Of a stretch of DNA of 64,000 nucleotides, positions 26,396 through 37,794 are shown piece after piece. The position numbers and the translations under genes are program-made. Under the pieces are notes generated by a model. The model searched no databases. It was not told where the DNA came from and saw nothing but the letters and a program-made list of their open reading frames with translations. How positions within the stretch are numbered: position 1 is the stretch's first letter; each line of letters opens with the position of its first letter. Source of the DNA: Microbacterium lacus (GTDB lineage: Bacteria; Actinomycetota; Actinomycetes; Actinomycetales; Microbacteriaceae); the NCBI RefSeq assembly GCF_039531105.1, contig NZ_BAAAPK010000001.1:496001-560000 (forward strand), written 5' to 3'.

Positions 26396-27187
26396 TCAGA
26401 CCGGGGCGAACGTGCGCACGTGCGCGATGTCGAAGCGGTGCGGCAGGGCAGCGGCATCCCGCACGCCTGTGGCGCTCGGGAACTCGTACACGTTCAGCAT
26501 GAACTGCACGGGATAGTCGATGCTCTGCCGCGAGGTCTTGACCCAGCGGCCGTCGACGAAGAAGTGGATCGCGTCGCGCTGCCAGTCCACGGCGTAGTCA
26601 TGGAACTCGGTGAGATCCCCGTCGACGCGAACCTTCTCGAAGTCGAGTTTCAGGCGCGGATCGTTCTGCGGCTTCACGCCGACACCGACCCACCCGCCCG
26701 AGTCGTCGAGATCCGAGCCGAAGATCTCGGCGACGCAGATCTCGCCGCAGTCCTCCGGGCGCTCTTCGAAGCCGATCGGCCAGAACGCGACCATCGCATC
26801 GGGATGCCGGATGGCCCGCATCCGCACCTCGATCACGCCGAAGTGCGGCACCCAGAGCCGCCGCTCGGGCTGTTCTTCGCGCACCACGAGACCGTCGCGG
26901 TAGCGGTGCTGCCCGCGCGTACTGCCGAACGGGCCCGACAGCTGCCCGGTCTGCAGGGTCGAGGTGCGCGTCATTCCGTCATACTCGGGTGACCACGGCG
27001 CGGTGTCCTCGTCGATGCGCAGGGTGATGCCCTCCGGACCGAGCTCGTAGCGGGCTGCGGATGCCGCACGGGATGCCCAATGCGGTGTGTAGTACGGCCA
27101 CCACCGCGACTCGTCGAGTCGCCCGGCGCGGAAGTGCTCCGCGTGATCGGGCGTCCGCGCGGCGAGGTCGAGGGAGGGCTGCTCCAT
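26396..27187 (-). CDS. GH16-like (concanavalin-fold) protein with altered catalytic motif
   Basis: 263 residues with no signal peptide, so probably cytoplasmic. The fold clues are FHDYAVDWQRDAIHFFVDG and the C-terminal MLNVYEFP strand, both typical of glycoside hydrolase family 16. The motif that normally reads E-x-D-x-x-E appears as GEICVAEIFG: both Glu are kept but the central Asp is Cys. Activity is therefore uncertain. ATG 27187 has CACACT six nucleotides upstream. Convergent with recQ, only 2 bp apart. Confidence 0.75.
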   Translation of the reverse strand: MEQPSLDLAARTPDHAEHFRAGRLDESRWWPYYTPHWASRAASAARYELGPEGITLRIDEDTAPWSPEYDGMTRTSTLQTGQLSGPFGSTRGQHRYRDGLVVREEQPERRLWVPHFGVIEVRMRAIRHPDAMVAFWPIGFEERPEDCGEICVAEIFGSDLDDSGGWVGVGVKPQNDPRLKLDFEKVRVDGDLTEFHDYAVDWQRDAIHFFVDGRWVKTSRQSIDYPVQFMLNVYEFPSATGVRDAAALPHRFDIAHVRTFAPV

Positions 27188-27301
27188 CGCTCCAGTGTGG
27201 CCCGGACCGCCGACACCGGCCGTGCGAGCGGGCTGCTGTCGGGAGACCACAAGCATCCCGGTCTGACGAGCCGGAACTCCTTGTCGGGATCGTCAACCGA
27301 C

Positions 27302-27330
27302 TTGGGGACCTGTTGTGGGAGTCCTACCGT
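27302..27330 (+). promoter_or_regulatory. Candidate promoter of the acyl-CoA oxidase gene
   Basis: TTGGGG (27302-27307), a 17-nt spacer, then TACCGT (27325-27330), 35 nt before the ATG. The gene also has a ribosome binding site, so this one is not leaderless. Confidence 0.45.
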
Positions 27331-27365
27331 TGAAGGCACTCCTCCTCCCACCGAAAGGTGCCGCA

Positions 27366-29477
27366 ATGACCGACGCCGCCGTCCGTTCCCGCAAGCCGTC
27401 CACAAGCCAGCGCACCCCCGCCGGCGGTGCCCCGACCGCCCCGCACTCCGCCGCCGAAGCCGCCGAGCCGCGCATCGACGTCGACCGCGTCACCGATCTG
27501 CTCCTGGGCACGTGGGCCGACACCCGCCGTGAGGCGCGCGAGATGATCAAGGACCCCGCGTTCTGGCGGGTCGACGGGCTCGGGATGGACGAGCACCGCG
27601 AGCGCGTCCTCGGTCAGCTGCACCTGCTCGTCGAGCAGGGCGGCGTGCACCGGGCGTTTCCGAAGCGCTTCGGCGGGGAGGAGAACAACGGAGCGAACAT
27701 CGCCGGCTTCGAAGAGCTCGTCGCGGCCGACCCGAGCCTGCAGATCAAGTCCGGTGTCCAATGGGGCCTCTTCGGCTCCGCTGTCCTCCAGCTGGGAACG
27801 ACGGAGCACCACGACAAGTGGCTTCCCGGCATCATGAGCCTGGAGATCCCCGGCGCGTTCGCGATGACCGAGACCGGCCACGGTTCCGACGTCGCGGCGA
27901 TCGGCACCACGGCGACGTACGACCCCGAGACCGAGGAGTTCGTGATCCACACGCCCTTCCGCGCAGCGTGGAAGGACTACCTCGGCAACGCGGCGCTGCA
28001 CGGCATCGCCGCGACGGTGTTCGCGCAGCTCATCACGAACGGCGTGAACCACGGCGTGCACTGCTTCTACGTGCCGCTGCGCGACGAGAACGGTGCCTTC
28101 CTGCCCGGCGTCGGCGGTGAGGACGACGGTCTCAAGGGCGGCCTGAACGGCATCGACAACGGTCGGCTGCACTTCGACCACGTCCGGGTCCCGCGCACGA
28201 ACCTCCTGAACAAGTACGGCGACGTCGCCCCCGACGGCACGTACTCGAGTGAGATCTCCAGCCCGGGGCGCCGCTTCTTCACGATGCTCGGCACGCTCGT
28301 GCAGGGTCGCGTCTCCCTCGACGGCTCGGCCGCCTGGGCCTCGGCGCTCGGCCTGGACATCGCGGTCACGTACGCGAACCAGCGTCGCCAGTTCGACTCG
28401 GGCAGCGGCACCGACGAGGTCGTGCTGCTGGACTACGGCAAGCACCAGCGCCGACTGCTGTCGCGGCTCGCGACGACGTACGCGACGATCTTCGCCCACG
28501 ACGAGTTCCTGCAGAAGTTCGATGCGGTCTTCAGCGGCAAGGCCGACTCGGATGCCGACCGCGAAGACCTCGAGACGCTCGCCGCCGCCCTCAAGCCGCT
28601 GTCGACCTGGCACGCGCTGGACACGCTGCAGGAGGCACGCGAAGCGTGCGGCGGCAACGGCTTCCTCTTCGAGAACCGCCTGGTGGGCCTGCGCGCCGAC
28701 CTGGACATCTACGTCACGTTCGAGGGCGACAACAACATCCTGCTCCAGCTCGTCGGCAAGCGTCTGCTCGGCGACTTCGGCCGGCAGTTCAAGGGGAAGG
28801 ACGCCAAGGCGCTCGCCGCGTACGCCGTCGGGCAGACCGCCGGCAAGCTCTTCCACGGCGCGGGACTCCGCCAGCTCGGGCAGACGGTCACGGACTTCGG
28901 CTCGACGGCGCGGGCGGTCGAGCGGGGGCTTCGCGGCGACCAGCAGCACGAGCTGCTGGCCGGACGCGTGCAGCAGATGGTCGCCGACATCGCGGGACGT
29001 CTGCGGCCGGCATCCGGTCTCTCGCCCGCGGATGCGGCCGCCCTGTTCAACGCGAACCAGGCGGAGCTGATCGAGGCGGCCCGTGCGCACGCCGAGCTGC
29101 TGCAGTGGGAGGCCTTCACGGATGCCGTCACCGGCATCCAGGACGAGGGCACGTCGCGGGTCCTGACGTGGCTGCGCGACCTCTTCGGACTCGGCCTCAT
29201 CGAGAAGCACCTGGCCTGGTATCTGATCAACGGCCGGCTCTCCACCCAGCGCGCCGCGGCGGTGTCGTCCTACATCGACCGGCTCTGCCTGCGCCTGCGT
29301 CCGCACGCGCAGGACCTGGTCGACGCGTTCGGGTACGCCCCCGAGCACGTGCGTGCGCCCATCGCGTCGGGTGCGGAGCAGGAGCGTCAGGACGAGGCGC
29401 GCGCCTACTACCGCGCGCTCGCCGAGTCGGGTCGGGCTCCGATCTCGGAGAAGGCGGCCAAGCGCGTCGTGTCCTGA
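27366..29477 (+). CDS. Acyl-CoA oxidase-type dehydrogenase
   Basis: 703 residues, the length and order of acyl-CoA oxidases rather than ~390-residue dehydrogenases. A Pro/Ala-rich N-terminus is followed by the flavin domain: GAFAMTETGHGSDVAAIGTT, LHFDHVRVPRTNLLNKYGD, ANQRRQF and EACGGNGFLFENRLVGLRAD. The motif TFEGDNNILLQLV carries the expected catalytic Glu. It should oxidise acyl-CoA in fatty acid breakdown, passing electrons to oxygen or an unknown acceptor. AAGGTG is six nucleotides before the ATG. A family B palindrome follows 22 bp after the stop. Confidence 0.9.
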   Translation: MTDAAVRSRKPSTSQRTPAGGAPTAPHSAAEAAEPRIDVDRVTDLLLGTWADTRREAREMIKDPAFWRVDGLGMDEHRERVLGQLHLLVEQGGVHRAFPKRFGGEENNGANIAGFEELVAADPSLQIKSGVQWGLFGSAVLQLGTTEHHDKWLPGIMSLEIPGAFAMTETGHGSDVAAIGTTATYDPETEEFVIHTPFRAAWKDYLGNAALHGIAATVFAQLITNGVNHGVHCFYVPLRDENGAFLPGVGGEDDGLKGGLNGIDNGRLHFDHVRVPRTNLLNKYGDVAPDGTYSSEISSPGRRFFTMLGTLVQGRVSLDGSAAWASALGLDIAVTYANQRRQFDSGSGTDEVVLLDYGKHQRRLLSRLATTYATIFAHDEFLQKFDAVFSGKADSDADREDLETLAAALKPLSTWHALDTLQEAREACGGNGFLFENRLVGLRADLDIYVTFEGDNNILLQLVGKRLLGDFGRQFKGKDAKALAAYAVGQTAGKLFHGAGLRQLGQTVTDFGSTARAVERGLRGDQQHELLAGRVQQMVADIAGRLRPASGLSPADAAALFNANQAELIEAARAHAELLQWEAFTDAVTGIQDEGTSRVLTWLRDLFGLGLIEKHLAWYLINGRLSTQRAAAVSSYIDRLCLRLRPHAQDLVDAFGYAPEHVRAPIASGAEQERQDEARAYYRALAESGRAPISEKAAKRVVS

Positions 29478-29499
29478 CCCGCTCTGCGTCCCCCGACGC

Positions 29500-29566
29500 T
29501 GAGACGACGACTGCACGTCGAGACGGTGGGTGAACCCCACGCTCTCGACGCGCAGTCGTCGTTTCA
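29500..29566. repeat. Palindromic element, family B, copy 1
   Basis: A 67-bp near-perfect hairpin (about 27 of 31 arm positions pair), starting TGAGACGACGACTGC and ending GCAGTCGTCGTTTCA with a short loop between GGTGGG and CCCCAC. A closely similar element lies at 48616-48682. It is 22 bp after a stop codon and could also end transcription. Confidence 0.8.
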
Positions 29567-29612
29567 CTGACGCGGCGAGCGGATGCCGAGCATGCGTGTC
29601 CGTGGAGCGTCC

Positions 29613-29618
29613 TACGCT
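29613..29618 (+). promoter_or_regulatory. -10-like hexamer TACGCT for a leaderless start at 29625
   Basis: Six nucleotides before the GTG of tag; no ribosome binding site is present. Confidence 0.5.
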
Positions 29619-29624
29619 GAGCGG

Positions 29625-30212
29625 GTGAGTGCAGATGTGCGCGTGGGCGCCGATGGACGACCGCGATGCGGGTGGGTCGGTGAAGATGCGGAGTACATCC
29701 GCTACCACGACGAGGAGTGGGGCGTCCCCCTGCACGGCGACCGAGCGCTGTTCGAGAAGATGAGCCTCGAGGGGTTCCAGGCGGGCCTCAGCTGGATCAC
29801 GATCCTGCGCAAGCGGCCGCGCTTCCGCGAGGTCTTCGAGGGCTTCGAGCCGGAGGCGGTCGCGGCGTTCGGTGAGGACGATGTCGAACGGCTGATGACG
29901 GATGCCGGCATCATCCGCAACCGCGCCAAGATCCACGCCACGATCTCCAACGCTCGATTGCTGCTCGGAATGGCGCCCGGTGACCTCGACGCGTTGCTGT
30001 GGTCGTTCGCGCCGGGCCCGGGGCGGCAGCGACCGGACTCGTTCGCCGAGGTCCCGGCGGTCACCGCCGAGTCGCAGGCGATGAGCACGGCGTTGCGGAA
30101 GCGTGGCTTCCGGTTCGTCGGGCCGACGACGATGTACGCGCTCATGCAATCGACCGGGATGGTCGACGACCACGTGTCCGGGTGTTGGCGGACCGCGATG
30201 TTGACTGCGTGA
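29625..30212 (+). CDS. tag: DNA-3-methyladenine glycosylase I
   Basis: 195 residues, full length for Tag. It removes 3-methyladenine from alkylated DNA in base excision repair. Seen: zinc ligands in RCGW, YHDEEWG and the C-terminal DDHVSGCW, plus the conserved block EGFQAGLSWITILRKR. GTG 29625 is chosen by the leaderless spacing and because the N-terminus then fits the family. The stop lies in a 7-bp tandem repeat that runs into the vapB start. Confidence 0.93.
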   Translation: MSADVRVGADGRPRCGWVGEDAEYIRYHDEEWGVPLHGDRALFEKMSLEGFQAGLSWITILRKRPRFREVFEGFEPEAVAAFGEDDVERLMTDAGIIRNRAKIHATISNARLLLGMAPGDLDALLWSFAPGPGRQRPDSFAEVPAVTAESQAMSTALRKRGFRFVGPTTMYALMQSTGMVDDHVSGCWRTAMLTA

Positions 30213-30241
30213 TGCGTGATGCGTGATGCTTGATGCGTGCG
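30207..30241 (+). repeat. Heptanucleotide tandem repeat across the tag stop and vapB start
   Basis: GCGTGAT three times (30207, 30214, 30221), then GCTTGAT and the start of a fifth unit. It includes the TGA of tag and ends at the GTG of vapB. Copy-number change would alter the distance between the two genes. Confidence 0.7.
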
Positions 30242-30461
30242 CACGACCCTCTCCATCGACGACGACGTCCTCGCCGCGGCCAAGCAGTTCGCCGACTCGC
30301 GGGGCATCACGCTGGGCGAGGCGATCTCGCAGCTCGCGCGGGCGACGCTGACCGAACGCCGCCGCTTCGACACGCGGAACGGCATCGTTCTGCTGCCGGC
30401 GGGGTCGGGCACCGCGGCGACGCTCGATGATGTGAACGCGCTCCGCGACGACGCGTCATGA
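30237..30461 (+). CDS. vapB: VapB-type antitoxin (ribbon-helix-helix)
   Basis: 74 residues. The N-terminal RTTLSIDDDVLAAAKQFA followed by GITLGEAISQLAR is a ribbon-helix-helix DNA-binding fold; the C-terminal part would wrap around the toxin. It should bind the promoter and neutralise the PIN toxin next to it. Its stop overlaps the toxin start in ATGA. GTG start; the only upstream signal is the 7-bp repeat, with no clear ribosome binding site. Confidence 0.85.
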   Translation: MRTTLSIDDDVLAAAKQFADSRGITLGEAISQLARATLTERRRFDTRNGIVLLPAGSGTAATLDDVNALRDDAS

Positions 30462-30886
30462 CCCGCCACCTCCTCGACGTCAACGTCGTCATCGCTCTGA
30501 TCGACCCCCTGCACGTGCATCACGATCGCGCGCACCGATGGTTCACGGCGCGCGAGAGCGCCCCATGGCACACCAGTCCGACCGTCCAGAACGGCGTCGT
30601 GCGCGTCGTGAGCAACCCGAAATACCCGAACAGTCAGCCCGCGCCGGTGGTCCTTGCGAGTCTGGCCAGTCTCGCGGCGCGGGACGATCACGCCTTCCTT
30701 CCCGACTCGGTGAGCCTTCTCGACGGCTCCGTGCACACCGAGCGGCTGCTGGCCAGCTCGCAGGTCACCGACACGTACCTGCTGCACCTCGCGTCATCGA
30801 ACGACGCGATGCTCGCGACCTTCGACACGCGCATCGTGACCTCGGCCGTGCCGAGCGGTGCGCAGGTGGTCGCGCTGATCCCCTGA
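30458..30886 (+). CDS. vapC: VapC-type PIN-domain ribonuclease toxin
   Basis: 142 residues. The PIN domain shows the first acidic residue in HLLDVNVVIALIDP and the C-terminal pair in VTDTYLLHLASSNDAMLATFD, as in the mycobacterial VapC subgroup. The second motif reads SPTVQNGVVRVVSNP; related toxins often have an acidic residue where this has Gln, so catalytic strength is uncertain. PIN toxins cleave specific tRNAs or rRNA. It overlaps vapB by 4 bp and forms a two-gene module. Confidence 0.85.
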   Translation: MTRHLLDVNVVIALIDPLHVHHDRAHRWFTARESAPWHTSPTVQNGVVRVVSNPKYPNSQPAPVVLASLASLAARDDHAFLPDSVSLLDGSVHTERLLASSQVTDTYLLHLASSNDAMLATFDTRIVTSAVPSGAQVVALIP

Positions 30887-30966
30887 TCAGGGGAGGATCG
30901 CCACGAGCGATGTGTCGGCGGCCTCCGCCACAATGGAGCGTCGCCGCGGAGAGGACACGCAGACCC

Positions 30967-33324
<2,358 letters not shown>

Positions 33325-33330
<6 letters not shown>

Positions 33331-33513
33331 GCGTCAGCGGAGCGGGGTCGTTCGTCCGCGAGGCTGGCATCGGGTCTGGCGGGGGCGCCGGCCGGAGGCC
33401 GCCGCCTGAGCGTCCGCGGAGCGGGGTCGTTCGTCCGCGAGGCTGGCATCGGGTCTGGCGGGGGCGCCGGCCGGAGGCCGCCGCCGGGGCATGCCTCGCG
33501 GATGAAGGACCCC
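33325..33513. repeat. 79-bp tandem duplication including a stop codon, plus inverted arm
   Basis: 33325-33403 is repeated at 33404-33482 with one mismatch. The unit begins with the last six bases of the UvrA-like gene (GCC TGA). At 33493-33513 lies an inverted copy of part of the unit (19 of 21 positions pair with GGGGTCGTTCGTCCGCGAGGC... arm bases near 33430-33450), which can form the terminator hairpin. Confidence 0.85.
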
Positions 33514-33533
33514 GCGAAGCCCCGGAGATGCGC

Positions 33534-34016
33534 TCAGCGCCCGGCGTCGAAGAGGTGCCGGCCGCCGTGGCTCAGCACCTTCACCATGACACCGCGCCGT
33601 CGCAGCTCGGCGACGGTCCGGGTCTCTTCGTCGATGTCGCGGCCGAGGGCGTGCACGGTCGCGACGACGAGCACATCGCCGGTCTTGAGGGTGCCGAACA
33701 GGCGGACGAGTCGTTGCTCCCACGACTCGAGCGTCTCCGGGGCCGGATGCCGGAACCCCTCGATCGGCACTCCGAAACGCGTGAGCTCTTCGCGCTGCTC
33801 GGTGACGCTCGGCATGTCCTCGCGGGAGATCACCAGACCCACGAGGCGTGATCCCGCCGGTCGGGCGAGCCACCAGTCACGATCGCGCTGCAGCTCGGTG
33901 AAGCACTGCGGGCACTCGGCCGCCTCGTGCGGCAGGTGCAGCGGGCTGGTCCGGCTGTGCGGGTCGGCGTCGAGCGCGGCGGAGCGCTGCCGGGCGGCAT
34001 CCGCTCTCTCGCTCAT
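33534..34016 (-). CDS. Resolvase-like domain protein, probably not an active recombinase
   Basis: 160 residues. The C-terminal ~100 residues resemble the N-terminal catalytic domain of serine recombinases (VTEQREELTRFGVPI, LKTGDVLVVATVHALGRDIDE, LRRRGVMVKVL). The catalytic Tyr-x-Arg-x-Ser start appears as LVISREDM and there is no helix-turn-helix DNA-binding domain. The N-terminus has a CPQC pair. No inverted repeats or mobile genes surround it, so it looks domesticated. ATG 34016 chosen; an ATG at 34025 is possible. Convergent with the UvrA-like gene. Confidence 0.6.
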   Translation of the reverse strand: MSERADAARQRSAALDADPHSRTSPLHLPHEAAECPQCFTELQRDRDWWLARPAGSRLVGLVISREDMPSVTEQREELTRFGVPIEGFRHPAPETLESWEQRLVRLFGTLKTGDVLVVATVHALGRDIDEETRTVAELRRRGVMVKVLSHGGRHLFDAGR

Positions 34017-34057
34017 GGTCTCCATTCTCACCCGGATGCCGCCCGCCGCGTGACCGC

Positions 34058-35776
34058 TCAGAAATCGTCGTCGAGCCTCAGCTCGAGACTGAGCTGATCG
34101 GCGTCCAGCTCCGCGAGGGCGTGACGCAGCGCCGCGGTGCTGAATGTCCCGTCACGGGAGAGGTCGTTCAATCGCACCCGCATCGCGCCGATCATCGCGA
34201 GACGCAGCTCGAGCATGTCGTGGGCGAGCGAGGTCACATCGTCGTCGGGGGGCTGAGTGAGACGCGAGCCGACGCGCTCCACGAGTGCCGGGTCGAAGGC
34301 CCGACCGTCGCGCTTCGTGAGGTCACCCGTCGTGAGGTGCGCGGCGGCCGCCACGCGCATCTCCTCGTCGATGCGCCGTTGCTCCTCCGCCGTCGGTCCG
34401 GCCGAGGCCGAGTCCTCGATGCGAAGGGCGCGGACGAGCCACGGGAGGGTGAACCCCTGCAGCATGAGGCTGCCGACCGCCACCAGGAACGCGACGAAGA
34501 CCAAGAGGGCCTGCACGGGGCCGGCAGGCAGGGTCTGAGCGGCGGCGAGGGTGACCACGCCGCGCATCCCGGCCCAGACGATGACCGTGCCGTGCTTCCA
34601 GCCGAGCGGGGAGGCCTGGTAGTAGTCCAGATCGGTGAGTGTCCGCGAAATACGGCGGCGCATGCGGCTGAGCCAGCGATCGCGGCGTTCATCCGGCCCA
34701 CCACTGGACGTGTCGCGCGACCGCTGGACGGCCCCGTCGATCCGCCGCGCGAAGGCCTCGACCCGTGCGCGGGTCATCCGCTTGGCCCGGCGCGCCTGGG
34801 TCCACAGCAGCACGCTGACGTACGCCGCGCGGACCGCGATGAGCACGAGAAGTGCGCATCCGGCGAGCCACGCGCCGTGCCACAGACCCTGGTGGTCCTC
34901 GATGTTGAGCCGCACGATCTCCTTGAGCTGCAGCCCCATGATCAGGAAGACCGCGCCCTCGAGCACGAGCTCCACCGTGCGCCAGTTCAGCTCGTCCGAC
35001 AGGCGCTGCTCCGGCGTGAACCATCTCGCCGCGCCCTGGCCGGTGACGATGCCGGCGACCACCGCGGCGACCAGGCCGGAACCGCCGAGCTGCTCGGTCG
35101 GAAGGTAGGCGACGAAGGGGACGACGAAGCTCAGCGCGGTATTGGCGGCCGAGTGGGCGAGCCATGCGCGCACGCGGAGCGCCAGCAGACCGACAAGGCC
35201 GCCCACGACGATCGCGACGACCACTCCCCACCCGAAATCGATCACGGCTCCGCCGATCGGGACGCTGCCGATCGCGATCGCCGCGACGGCGGTGCGCAGC
35301 AGCACGAGCGAGGTCGCGTCGTTGAGCAGGCTCTCGCCTTCGAGCATCGTCACGACCCGTGGGGAGATGCCCACTCGTTTCGCGATCGATGTCGCGACGG
35401 CATCCGTCGGACTCAGCAGCGCCCCCATGGCGATCGCCAGGTACGGGTCGATCCCGGGGATCACCAGGCCGAACAGGACGGCGAGAGCGGCCGTGCTGAC
35501 CAGGACGAGGAGGATGGAGAGCCCGGCGATCGGGCGGAAGTCACGCCGGAACTCGATCGCGGGCAGCTGCACGGCCGATGAGTACAGCAGTGGAGGCAGG
35601 ACACCGACGAGGATGATCTCGGGGTCGATCTCCCACGCGGGGACGAACGGCAGAAGGCTCACGCCGATGCCGATCGCCACCAGCGCGAGGGGCCCGGCGA
35701 TCCCCACGCGCGGGGCGAGCGCCGTGGCGAGGGAGACAACAACGACGCCGACGACTGCGACGAGGAGCAGTTCCAT
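34058..35776 (-). CDS. Na+/H+ antiporter, CPA1 (NhaP/NHE-like) family
   Basis: 572 residues. About twelve membrane helices fill the first ~420 residues, with the ion-site signatures GALLSPTDAVATS and LEGESLLNDATSLVLL (the Asp in ND is the expected transport residue). The C-terminal ~150 residues are cytoplasmic and charged. It should exchange Na+ or K+ for H+ in pH and salt homeostasis. It starts 5 bp after the malate dehydrogenase stop, so both are likely transcribed from the mdh promoter. Confidence 0.9.
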   Translation of the reverse strand: MELLLVAVVGVVVVSLATALAPRVGIAGPLALVAIGIGVSLLPFVPAWEIDPEIILVGVLPPLLYSSAVQLPAIEFRRDFRPIAGLSILLVLVSTAALAVLFGLVIPGIDPYLAIAMGALLSPTDAVATSIAKRVGISPRVVTMLEGESLLNDATSLVLLRTAVAAIAIGSVPIGGAVIDFGWGVVVAIVVGGLVGLLALRVRAWLAHSAANTALSFVVPFVAYLPTEQLGGSGLVAAVVAGIVTGQGAARWFTPEQRLSDELNWRTVELVLEGAVFLIMGLQLKEIVRLNIEDHQGLWHGAWLAGCALLVLIAVRAAYVSVLLWTQARRAKRMTRARVEAFARRIDGAVQRSRDTSSGGPDERRDRWLSRMRRRISRTLTDLDYYQASPLGWKHGTVIVWAGMRGVVTLAAAQTLPAGPVQALLVFVAFLVAVGSLMLQGFTLPWLVRALRIEDSASAGPTAEEQRRIDEEMRVAAAAHLTTGDLTKRDGRAFDPALVERVGSRLTQPPDDDVTSLAHDMLELRLAMIGAMRVRLNDLSRDGTFSTAALRHALAELDADQLSLELRLDDDF

Positions 35777-35781
35777 CGCCG

Positions 35782-36795
35782 CTAGAACACCCCGAGCGCG
35801 CGGACGGCGTCGCGTTCCGCGACGAGTTCCGCCACGGAGGCCTCGATGCGGGCGCGGGCGCGGGCGTCGACCTCGAGTCCTTCGATCACGCGATAGCCGT
35901 TCCCGTCGGAGCGCACCGGGAACGAGCAGACCAGGCCTTCCGGCACGCCGTATTCGCCGCGCGAGACGACGGCCGCCGACGTCCAGGGCGTCCCGGCCTG
36001 CTCGTCGCGCACGTGCTCGATCGCGGCGTTCGCGGCGGAGGCGACCGATGACGAGCCGCGCACCTCGATGATCTCCGCCCCGCGCTTCGCGACCCGCGGG
36101 ATGAAGGTGTCATCCAGCCACGCCTGCGCGGCATCCCCACCGCCGAGCCGTTCGGCGAGCGCGTCGACAACGCGTTCGCCGCGGGCCCGCGCGTGGGAGA
36201 CGTCGGGGAACTGCGTCGCGGAGTGATTGCCCCAGATCGCGACGTTCTCGATCTCGTCGGCGCGGACGCCGAGGGTCTGGGTGAGCTGGCCGACGGCGCG
36301 GTTGTGATCGAGCCGGGTCAGGGCGGTGAAGCGGTCGGCCGGGATCCCGGAAGCGGATGCCGCGGCGATGAGTGCGTTCGTGTTCGCGGGGTTGCCGACC
36401 ACGACGACGCGCACGCCGTCGGAAGCAGCCTCGCCGATCGCCGCGCCCTGCGGACCGAAGATGCCGGCGTTCGCGGCGAGGAGGTCGGCCCGTTCCATCC
36501 CGGGTCCTCGCGGGCGTGCGCCGACGAGCAGGGCGATGTCGCATCCGTCGAACGCGACGGCCGGAGCGTCGCTGATCTCCACGTCACGCAGCAGCGGAAA
36601 CGCGCAGTCCTGCAGCTCGAGGGCAGCCCCCTCGGCGCTGCGGATCCCCTGCGGGATCTCGAGGAGCCGGAGGCGGACCGGCCGGTCCGGGCCGAGCATG
36701 TCGCCCGCGGCGATCCGGTACAGCAGGGCGTAGCCGATCTGCCCGCCCGCGCCGGTGATCGTGACCGTGGTCTCGCGCTGTCTCGAGGTCGCCAT
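35782..36795 (-). CDS. mdh: Malate dehydrogenase
   Basis: 337 residues, NAD-dependent enzyme of the citric acid cycle. The dinucleotide fold is [18 protein letters not shown]. Substrate loop Arg residues are seen in [15 protein letters not shown], with [19 protein letters not shown] and catalytic His in [13 protein letters not shown]. This is the cytosolic/actinobacterial type with the long N-terminal loop. ATG 36795 has TAGGCT seven nucleotides upstream, suggesting a leaderless message. It precedes the antiporter gene. Confidence 0.95.
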   Translation of the reverse strand: MATSRQRETTVTITGAGGQIGYALLYRIAAGDMLGPDRPVRLRLLEIPQGIRSAEGAALELQDCAFPLLRDVEISDAPAVAFDGCDIALLVGARPRGPGMERADLLAANAGIFGPQGAAIGEAASDGVRVVVVGNPANTNALIAAASASGIPADRFTALTRLDHNRAVGQLTQTLGVRADEIENVAIWGNHSATQFPDVSHARARGERVVDALAERLGGGDAAQAWLDDTFIPRVAKRGAEIIEVRGSSSVASAANAAIEHVRDEQAGTPWTSAAVVSRGEYGVPEGLVCSFPVRSDGNGYRVIEGLEVDARARARIEASVAELVAERDAVRALGVF

Positions 36796-36802
36796 GAACG
36801 AG

Positions 36803-36808
36803 AGCCTA
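36803..36808 (-). promoter_or_regulatory. -10-like hexamer TAGGCT for a leaderless start at 36795
   Basis: Seven nucleotides before the mdh ATG. Confidence 0.45.
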
Positions 36809-36909
36809 TTGCGGCGCCTGTCCGCGCGCAGACGCATACCGGATCGGACCGCGCCGAGCAATACCGCCCGTCGCAGGCGGATTTCCCGGACCGCGCGCGG
36901 CGGCACCGG

Positions 36910-36915
36910 TACCGT
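36910..36915 (+). promoter_or_regulatory. -10-like hexamer TACCGT for a leaderless start at 36922
   Basis: Six nucleotides before the ATG of the zinc metallopeptidase gene. Confidence 0.5.
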
Positions 36916-36921
36916 GATCCC

Positions 36922-37794
36922 ATGACCTTCAACGACAACGCGAGCGTCGGAGGCAACTCCGCCCGCCGCCGGGGTGCCGGCGTCGCGGTGGCCGGCGGCG
37001 GCATCGCGGGCATCGGCGCGATCGCGGTGCTGCTGTTCCAGCTCTTCACGGGCACCGACATCTCCGGCCTCCTCGGCGGCGGGGGTGTGCCGAACCCGGC
37101 AGACACCGGCACGGCGATCGCGAACTGCGAGACCGGGGCCGACGCGAACGCGAGCGATGACTGCCGTCTGGCGGCGGCATCCCTGTCCATCAACCAGTTC
37201 TGGGCCGAGAACGTCGAGGGCTACCGCGAGCCGACGCTCATCATCGTCGACCAGTCCACCTCCAGCCAGTGCGGCACAGCCTCCAACGCGACCGGTCCGT
37301 TCTACTGCCCGCCCGAAGAGACGATCTACGTCGATCCGACCTTCTTCGCGCTCCTGCGCGACCAGTTCGGTGCCACGGCGGGGTCGCTGTCGCAGCTGTA
37401 CGTGCTCGCCCACGAGTACGGCCACCACATCCAGCAGATCACCGGCATCATGCAGCAGTACCCGAACAACGGCACGGGCGAGGACTCGAACGGCGTCCGC
37501 ACCGAACTGCAGGCCGACTGCTTCGCTGGTGCGTGGGTCGCCGGGGCCTCCCAGACGGTCGACGAGAACGGCGTGCCCTATCTGAAGCCGCCTACCCAGC
37601 AGGAGATCAACGACGCGCTCAACGCCGCGCAGACCGTCGGCGACGACCATATCCAACAGCAGTCCGGAGGTGCCGTGAACCCCGAGACCTGGACGCACGG
37701 CTCCAGCGAGCAGCGCGCGCGCTGGTTCTCGACCGGACTCGACGGCGGCATCGCGGCGTGCGACACGTTCGCCGTCGCAGGAAGCGATCTATGA
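36922..37794 (+). CDS. Neutral zinc metallopeptidase, YpfJ-type
   Basis: 290 residues. Short cytoplasmic N-terminus, one membrane helix ([22 protein letters not shown]), then an extracytoplasmic domain with the zinc motif [10 protein letters not shown] and the third ligand region [14 protein letters not shown]. Several Cys (CETG, CRL, CGT, CPP) may form disulfides. Pfam Zn_peptidase (YpfJ) proteins have no well-defined substrate. The stop overlaps the next start in ATGA, so it is coupled to the prolyl aminopeptidase gene. Confidence 0.9.
   Translation: MTFNDNASVGGNSARRRGAGVAVAGGGIAGIGAIAVLLFQLFTGTDISGLLGGGGVPNPADTGTAIANCETGADANASDDCRLAAASLSINQFWAENVEGYREPTLIIVDQSTSSQCGTASNATGPFYCPPEETIYVDPTFFALLRDQFGATAGSLSQLYVLAHEYGHHIQQITGIMQQYPNNGTGEDSNGVRTELQADCFAGAWVAGASQTVDENGVPYLKPPTQQEINDALNAAQTVGDDHIQQQSGGAVNPETWTHGSSEQRARWFSTGLDGGIAACDTFAVAGSDL

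Noticed and set aside
27324..30173. Antisense open frame of 949 codons opposite the acyl-CoA oxidase
   Set aside because: Composition and position are those of a shadow frame; no motif or ribosome binding site.
33534..34016. Active mobile element recombinase
   Set aside because: Lacks the catalytic motif and DNA-binding domain, and no inverted repeats or cargo flank it.
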